64,000 bases of DNA. It comes from Acetobacteraceae bacterium. Lineage in GTDB: Bacteria > Pseudomonadota > Alphaproteobacteria > Acetobacterales > Acetobacteraceae. How positions within the stretch are numbered: the stretch's first letter is position 1; each line of letters starts with the position of its first letter. The DNA is taken from the NCBI GenBank assembly GCA_025452005.1, contig JANWJK010000045.1:1-64000 (forward strand), in the 5' to 3' direction. The notes beneath the pieces were generated by a model. That model ran no database searches and had not been told where the DNA came from. It worked only from the letters and a program-made list of their open reading frames with translations. The position numbers and the translations under genes are program-made. This document shows, one piece after another, positions 57,848 through 64,000 of this stretch.

Positions 57848-58265
57848 CTGTCATTGCGAGGAGCGTAGCGACGAAGCAATCCCCATCATAGTACGCACTG
57901 GTCAAACAGGCGCATAGTCATAACAAATCGTCGAACAGGTCGCGCCAGTCAGGGTTGATGGCGTTGACAAGCGCAATCTTCCTCGCTCGAGAGCCACCCT
58001 TGATCTGCTTCTCTCGCGCAATTGCTGCACGTACATCGCTCGGTTTCCTCGAAGAACACCAATTTGTCGACGTTGTATCGAGTAGTGAAGGTGGATGCTA
58101 TCTTGGTCCGGTGCTCATGGACCCGGCGAACCAGATCGTTCGTCACTCCGACGTAAAGTGCCGTGTGATGGCGGTTCGTCAGGATGTAGACGAAATAGCG
58201 GTGGCCCATCCGAGTGCCTTCACACGATGGGGATTGCTTCGTCGCTACGCTCCTCGCAATGACAG
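57848..58265. mobile_element. Composite element: GIY-YIG gene bounded by perfect 40-bp inverted repeats (family A arms)
   Basis: 57848-57887 ctgtcattgcgaggagcgtagcgacgaagcaatccccatc is the exact reverse complement of 58226-58265. Confidence 0.8.
57918..58209 (-). pseudogene. GIY-YIG nuclease-superfamily protein with 1-nt frameshift near 58038
   Basis: 'MGHRYFVYILTNRHHTALYVGVTNDLVRRVHEHRTKIASTFTTRYNVDKLVFFEETE' then, one base shifted, 'DVRAAIAREKQIKGGSRARKIALVNAINPDWRDLFDDLL*'. Confidence 0.85.
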
Positions 58266-59477
58266 AGCGACGACCCCCTCCGCTGCCAGCGCGGCGATCC
58301 GATCATCGGAATAGCCGATCTCCCGCAATACCTCGCGCGTGTGCTGCCCCAGCGCCGGCGCGGGATGCCTCAGGCGCCCCGGCGTCTCGGACAGCCTTGG
58401 GATCACGTTGTGCATCAGCACCGATCCCGCCTCCTCGTCCGGCGCCTCCACGATCACGCCACGCTCCTGGATGTGCTCGTCCGCCACAAGCTGATCGATC
58501 TCGTACACCGGTGTCGCCGTCACCTCGGCCGCCTGGAACACAGCCATGTTCTGGTCCAGCGTGCGCTCCGCGATGAACGCCGCCACCGCGCCGTCGCACT
58601 CGTCGATATGCCGCACGCGATCCGTATTCGTGCGGAACCGTGGATCGTCGATCATCTCCGGCCGCCCGATGGCGCGGAACACGCGCTCAGCCATCGCCTG
58701 GATCGATGCCGAGATCGCAATGTACCGGCCATCGCTCGTCGCATAGACGTTACGCGGCGACGTGGTCAGCGACCGGCTGCCAGTACGCTGCGGCCGCTCG
58801 CCCGACACACGATGGATCGCCGCATCCGGCCCGAGTATGGAGATGATCGGATCCAGCAGCGGCAGATCGATAACCTGCCCTTTGCCGCCGCGCTCGACGA
58901 CACGCAGCGCGATCATCACCGCATAGGCGCCGTACAGCCCCGACACCATGTCGGCGAGCGCCAGCGGCGGCAGCACCGGCGGACGGTCGCCGAAGCCGTT
59001 CTTCGAGGCAAACCCCGACATCGCCTCCACCAGCGTGCCGAACCCCGGACGGTCGCGATACGGACCGTCCTGCCCGAAGCCGGTGATGCGCACGACGATC
59101 AGGCCGGGATTGCGTGCGTGCAGCACGTCGGGTCCAAGCCCCATTTCCTCCAAGGTGCCCGGACGATAGTTCTCGATCAGTACATGACTCTGCGCAAGCA
59201 GGTCGATCAGCGCCTCGCGTCCAGCAGTCGGCCGCAGGTTCAGCGCCAGACTCTTCTTGTTGCGCGCATAGACTTTCCAATACAGCGACAACCCTTTCAC
59301 GCGCCAGGCACGCAAGGGATCGCCGGTACGCGGATCCTCGATCTTGATCACTTCGGCGCCCTGATCAGCGAGCTGCAGGCTCAGCATATTGCCTGCCACC
59401 AGGCGCGACAGATCGACAACACGGATGCCGTCGAGCGGCGCGCCGGCGTCCGGTTCGAACTCGATGCGAGGGATCAT
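58245..59477 (-). CDS. CaiB/BaiF family CoA-transferase; last codons and stop lie in the repeat arm
   Basis: 'LDGIRVVDLSRLVAGNMLSLQLADQGAEVIKIEDPRTGDPLRAW', 'RITGFGQDGPYRDRPGFGTLVEAMSGFA'; C-terminus '...LSLRGA*' encoded by ctgtcattgcgaggagcgtag. Confidence 0.92.
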   Translation of the reverse strand: MIPRIEFEPDAGAPLDGIRVVDLSRLVAGNMLSLQLADQGAEVIKIEDPRTGDPLRAWRVKGLSLYWKVYARNKKSLALNLRPTAGREALIDLLAQSHVLIENYRPGTLEEMGLGPDVLHARNPGLIVVRITGFGQDGPYRDRPGFGTLVEAMSGFASKNGFGDRPPVLPPLALADMVSGLYGAYAVMIALRVVERGGKGQVIDLPLLDPIISILGPDAAIHRVSGERPQRTGSRSLTTSPRNVYATSDGRYIAISASIQAMAERVFRAIGRPEMIDDPRFRTNTDRVRHIDECDGAVAAFIAERTLDQNMAVFQAAEVTATPVYEIDQLVADEHIQERGVIVEAPDEEAGSVLMHNVIPRLSETPGRLRHPAPALGQHTREVLREIGYSDDRIAALAAEGVVALSLRGA

Positions 59478-59509
59478 TGCACACTCTCTTGGATACGTTA
59501 CTGTGGTTC

Positions 59510-59690
59510 CAGACGTCGGTGGCCCGCAAGGGCTGAAACGGGAAAGCCAGACCCTCGGGTCGAGCCCGAGGGCAAGGCTGCTGCCCCCGCAACTGTGTGT
59601 GGCGAGCCTGGTTCCAGCGTACCATTGCCGCAAGGCGAGAAGGCGGAATCAGACGAGGACCCACGAGCCAGGAGACCGGCCGGCGTCGAG
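59510..59690 (+). promoter_or_regulatory. Cobalamin riboswitch upstream of btuB-like gene
   Basis: 'gggctgaaacgggaaagcc', B12-box-like 'gctgcccccgcaactgt', 'gagccaggagaccggcc', located 5' of a TonB-dependent receptor. Confidence 0.9.
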
Positions 59691-59780
59691 ACTGCGCGCG
59701 TGCCTCGGGCGGGGTGTACCGATGCGGCGGGGGTGAACCCGCAGGCGGGCCGTCGTTCCCTGGACGATGGAGAACCCGCA

Positions 59781-61748
59781 GTGAGCCGGTTCCACTTTTG
59801 CTTGTCCTGGGTCATCGCCTGCGCGGCATTGACCGTCGGTGCAGCGCTCGCCGATGACGCGCAGCCCACCCAGGAGGTCGTCGTCACCGCCACACGCGTC
59901 CCTACGCCGGTGCTCGACATTCCCGCCGGCGTCTCGGTGATCGATCGCCAGACCATCCTGGAGCGCGGCTACACCACGCTGACCGAGGCGCTGGCCGCGG
60001 TTCCTGGCGTGCATGTCAGCCAGTCCGGCGGCCCCGGCGGCAACGCCAGCGTCTTCGTTCGCGGCACCAACTCGAACGCCGTGCTGGTGCTGCGCGATGG
60101 CATGCCGCTGAACGATGCCTCGGACTCCTCCGGCGCGTTCAACTTCGGCGTCGACACGCTGGCAGACGTCGAGCGCATCGAGGTTATCCGCGGCCCGATG
60201 GCGGCGCTCTACGGCTCCGGCGCGATCGGCGGCGTGATCAATCTGATCTCGCGCCAGGGTCATGAACAAGGGTTCCACCTCACCGGCGAACTCGCCGGAG
60301 GCTATCCGCAGCAGATCGAGGGCAACGTCAACGCTTCCGGTATCGAAGGCCCGCTGGACTACTCGGCCACGATCCAAGGGCAGGCGCAGCGCGGCTACGA
60401 TGCCACGCCACAGCGCATGTCGATCTACACCGGCGTGCCGGACCCCTATCACGAGCTGACCGGCACGCTCAATCTCGGCTACACACCAATCGACGGCACG
60501 CGGTTGTCGCTGTTCCTGCGCGCCCGGCGCGCGGTGTTCGGCTTCGACGCCCTGGGCAACCCCACCTTCGACAACAGCAACTCCACGGGCTATGCCGACT
60601 CGCTGCTCGGTCGTATCGGCGTGAGCTCGAAGCTGTTCAACGGCACCTATGAAACCAGCGCCTACCTTGGCCGCCTGCAGGACGACCGGCACTACACCGA
60701 GACATTCAACCCGCTCGATCCCAACCAGCAGACCAACGACTCGCGCTATCACAGCTATCGCACCGACGTGCAGTGGAACAACACGTTGCACCTGTCGGAC
60801 CTGATCGCTGTGCCTGCGCTGTCGGCGACCGACCTCACCTTCGGCTACGAACACATCGCCGACAACATCAATGTGAAGGTGAACCAGTCCTTTTTCGGCT
60901 CGCCGTTCCAGCAGTCGGCGAGGGCCTCGATGACCGACGAGGCGCTGTATGCCGGGTTGCAGACGACAGTGTTGGAGCGCCTGACGGTCACCGGGCAGCT
61001 TCGCCAGGACTGGGTGGCCGGCGACACGCCGTTCACCTGGCGGCTCGGCGCGGTACTCGACGTGCCGGAGGTCGCGACCCGCTTCAAGGCCGCCTATGGC
61101 ACTGCCTTCCGCGCCCCCTCGCTGTTTGACCGCTTCGGCGTCGACTCGTTCGGCTACGTCGGCAATCCCCGCCTGCTGCCGGAAAGCGCGCAGGGCTGGG
61201 AACTGGGCTTCACCACCACGATCGGCCCTGTGACCTTCGGCGCGACATACTTCAACGAGCAGGTGAAAAACCTGATCGTCGCCGTGTTCACCCCGGTCGA
61301 TACCGCGGTGAACGTCGGCTCCGCACACATCCAGGGCGTCGAGACCGAACTCACCCTGCGGCTGGCAGACTGGCTCGCGCTACAGGCCAGCTACACCTAC
61401 ACCGACGCGCAGAACGCCGACACCGGCTCGCGGCTGTTGCGCCGGCCGCAGAACACCGGCGCCTTGGATGCGACGATCACGCCGTTGCCCGGCCTCACCA
61501 TCGCACCCGAACTGCTGATTACCGGCGCGTTCCAAGACTTCCTGGTGGACAACGGCGGCAATGCGACCGGTACCATCATTGCGTCGCCGCACGGGCTGAT
61601 CGCCAACCTCACGATCACCTACGATGTGGCGCCGCGCGTGCAGCTCTTCGCCAGCGGCCGGAATCTGTTCTACTCGCGGTTCGAACCGGTAAACGGCTAC
61701 CAGACGCCGGGCCCTTCGTTTTTCGCCGGCGTGCGCGTGCGGCTATAG
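59781..61748 (+). CDS. btuB: BtuB-like TonB-dependent outer-membrane receptor
   Basis: GTG start, signal peptide, TonB box/plug 'QEVVVTATRVPTPVLDIPAGVSVIDRQ', 'GGNASVFVRGTNSNAVLVLRDGMPLND', barrel, cobalamin riboswitch upstream. Confidence 0.88.
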   Translation: MSRFHFCLSWVIACAALTVGAALADDAQPTQEVVVTATRVPTPVLDIPAGVSVIDRQTILERGYTTLTEALAAVPGVHVSQSGGPGGNASVFVRGTNSNAVLVLRDGMPLNDASDSSGAFNFGVDTLADVERIEVIRGPMAALYGSGAIGGVINLISRQGHEQGFHLTGELAGGYPQQIEGNVNASGIEGPLDYSATIQGQAQRGYDATPQRMSIYTGVPDPYHELTGTLNLGYTPIDGTRLSLFLRARRAVFGFDALGNPTFDNSNSTGYADSLLGRIGVSSKLFNGTYETSAYLGRLQDDRHYTETFNPLDPNQQTNDSRYHSYRTDVQWNNTLHLSDLIAVPALSATDLTFGYEHIADNINVKVNQSFFGSPFQQSARASMTDEALYAGLQTTVLERLTVTGQLRQDWVAGDTPFTWRLGAVLDVPEVATRFKAAYGTAFRAPSLFDRFGVDSFGYVGNPRLLPESAQGWELGFTTTIGPVTFGATYFNEQVKNLIVAVFTPVDTAVNVGSAHIQGVETELTLRLADWLALQASYTYTDAQNADTGSRLLRRPQNTGALDATITPLPGLTIAPELLITGAFQDFLVDNGGNATGTIIASPHGLIANLTITYDVAPRVQLFASGRNLFYSRFEPVNGYQTPGPSFFAGVRVRL

Positions 61749-61832
61749 GGCACCGGAATGTGATGCGGTTTGCCATCGATCCGCCACGCCTCCGCACGAC
61801 ATCGACGGCATTGCAATAATCGAGGTTCGACC

Positions 61833-61910
61833 ATGCGCGGCATCCTGCTTTGGGCCATCGGCATTCCGATACCGGTGATCATTCTGCTGTACCTGTTCCA
61901 CGTCATCTGA
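61833..61910 (+). CDS. 25-aa membrane microprotein
   Basis: ATG...TGA encodes MRGILLWAIGIPIPVIILLYLFHVI; below the ORF-track length cut-off. Confidence 0.65.
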   Translation: MRGILLWAIGIPIPVIILLYLFHVI

Positions 61911-62049
61911 TCGTCGAGCACTATGGGCGGCGGGTCGTACGGCTTCGGCCGGGCATGATCCGCCGCCTACTACTGCAACCAGCCGACTCTGCCGTTAACC
62001 GCGACTTCAGGGCTTTCTGGCAAAGCATGGGCATCGAGGTAAACCGCCC

Positions 62050-64000
62050 ATGTTGTCTCGCTTCGCAAGGCTCGCGGCACTCGTGGGCCATGCCCGCGCC
62101 AGGAATCTGCTCGTTGCCTGCGGCCTTCTGATCGGCCTCGTGCTGGGCGGGACCGCTGCCTGGATCATCGTCGATCTGCATTCGGACCATCTCGCGCACG
62201 AGAAACAGGATCTGACCAATCTTGCGTTCATCCTGTCCGAGGAGATGTCCCATGAGATCCAAGGCATCGACCTGCTTCAGTTGTCGCTGATCGGCCACAT
62301 GCGGCAGCTCGGCATCCAGTCGCCGGAATCGTTCGAATAGGAGATGCGGTCGTTCGAGGTGCACCAGGACCTGAGCAGCCGGATCGCAGGCCTGCCGCAC
62401 ATTGCCGCTCTCTCGCTGCAGGACAGGAACGGCAACCTCATCAACTTCTCGCGCTCCTGGCCGGCCCCGTCGATCAATGTTCGCGACCGGGACTTCACCA
62501 GGGTGCTGCTGGCCGCGAACGCCCCAAAGACATTCATCAGCGAGCCATCGCTCAGCCAGACCACCGGCAAATGGACCATCTATTTCAGCCGCCGATTCGA
62601 GTCATCGGACGGACAGTTGATCGGGATCGTCCTCAGCACGGTGCTGACCGACCATTTCGAACATCTGTTCTCCCAGATCGCGTTGGACGGTGAGGCGTCT
62701 CTCACGCTGTATCGCAGCGACGGCATGCTGCTGGTTCGCCACCCGCAGGTGGTCCCTCAGATCGGCAAGACGTTCAGCCAGACTGGGAACTATAATCGCA
62801 TGCTCGGCGCGCTGGATGGCGGCATCGCCAGGTTCACCAGTACGCTGGATAACAAGGAGCGGCTGGTTGCCGGGCACACCGTCGCCCACTACCCGCTGAT
62901 CGTCACCGCGAGCAGTACCGTCGATGAAGTCCTCGAGCCCTGGCGCGAGGAGGCTGCCGCATTGGGCGTGGTGACCGTCTTCCTCGAGCTTGTCCTGGCC
63001 ATCACGGTTCTGCTCGCGGTCCGCCATCTGCGTGGCTACGAGCTGCTCCAGGCGGCCGAGGCCGCGCAGGCGCGCGCCGAGGAGCACGAGCGTGGCGCCG
63101 TGGCCCTGCAGTTGCAGGGACAGCGCTTCGATATCGCATTGAACAACATGCTGCAGGCCCTGCTGATGTTTGATCATGCAGGGAGATTGCTGGTGGCCAA
63201 CCAGCGCATGTATGGCATGTTCGGCATGCCTGACGGCGCGCTGATGCCTAGCATGACATACCGCGAGGTGACCGATCGTGTCATCGAGGCAGGTCAGGTC
63301 ACCGCCGACGACATGGAGAACATGCGCGGACGCCGCGCGGGACTGATCGCCCGCAACGAGCGGGTTTCCACCATCTGGGAGCTTGCCAGCGGGCGGGTAT
63401 TCAACGTGACCCACCAGCCGATGGACGACGGCTGGCTTGCCACGTTCGAGGACATCACAGAGCGCCGCCGGACCGAAGCAAGAATGGCGCATCTCGCGCA
63501 TCATGACGCGCTGACCGATCTGCCGAACCGTGTGCTGTTCCGCAAGAGATTGGAGGACGCGCTGACTTCCGCGCGGCGCGGTGAAGGCCTTGCGCTGCTG
63601 TGCCTTGACCTCGACCAGTTCAAGGCGGTGAACGACACGCTCGGTCATCCGGTCGGCGATCTGCTGCTGCGGGCGGTGGCGGTGCGGCTGGTGGAGCGCA
63701 CGCGCGAGACGGACATCGTGGCGCGGCTTGGCGGCGACGAATTTGCCGTCGTCCAGTCGATCGACAGGCCGTCCGAGGCGGCCGGGCTCGCCGACCGGTT
63801 GATCGAGATGTTCGACACGCCGTTCGAGGTGGCCGGCCACCAGATCGTGATCGGCACCAGCATCGGCATCGCCTTCGCCCCGCAGGACGGCGTCGATGGC
63901 GACGAACTGCTGAAGAAGGCCGATCTCGCTCTGTATCGGGCGAAGGTGGATGGCCGCGGTATCTGTCGGCTGTTCCATGCCGAAATGGATGCCGAGATGC
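62050..64000 (+). pseudogene. Membrane sensor diguanylate cyclase (PAS-like + GGDEF) interrupted by in-frame TAG at 62338-62340; 3' end outside window
   Basis: TM/sensor region continues in the same frame from 62341 to the window end ('...ERRRTEARMAHLAHHDALTDLPNRVLF...LARLGGDEFAVV...' region) with a single amber stop. Confidence 0.8.

Noticed and set aside
57838-57879. MLRRYAPRNDRGPT extension of the CitE-like ORF
   Set aside because: Encoded by the repeat arm; the family N-terminus begins at MRTDLPAWRSLLFVP.
58341-59780. 480-codon N-terminal extension of the btuB ORF (58341..61748)
   Set aside because: It is antisense to the CaiB/BaiF gene and runs through the riboswitch; signal peptide begins at the GTG 59781.
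1-64000. CRISPR array, tRNA or rRNA genes
   Set aside because: No regularly spaced direct repeats or recognisable tRNA/rRNA sequence seen; a tool scan would be needed for certainty.

Overview
GC-rich proteobacterial chromosomal window, most likely alphaproteobacterial (Acetobacteraceae-like; inferred from gene content, not tested). No rRNA, tRNA, CRISPR array or classical IS transposase was recognised. Main blocks: (1) hybrid histidine kinase, eutC, an enolase-superfamily enzyme and two Gfo/Idh/MocA oxidoreductases; (2) a multiheme electron-conduit locus at about 12.7-18.4 kb (MtrB/PioB-like barrel, decaheme DmsE/MtrA-like cytochrome, EB_dh-type cytochrome, NapC/CymA-like and NapE-like proteins), next to a MocR-type regulator whose PLP lysine is replaced, and a divergent hemA-ccmFGHI operon; (3) a large aromatic/CoA-thioester catabolic region at about 25.8-59.5 kb (Rieske oxygenase, extradiol-like VOC protein, tandem LLM flavin monooxygenases, PaaK, enoyl-CoA hydratases, fused indolepyruvate:ferredoxin oxidoreductase, CaiB and CitE families); (4) a cobalamin riboswitch and BtuB-type receptor, an unlisted 25-aa membrane microprotein, and a GGDEF gene with an in-frame amber stop. 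The most unusual signal is a 418-bp composite element: a GIY-YIG nuclease gene with a single-nucleotide frameshift, bounded by perfect 40-bp inverted repeats whose arm sequence also occurs at four other sites as ORF-less palindromes. All coordinates and starts were read by eye; homology calls are from recognised motifs, not database searches.
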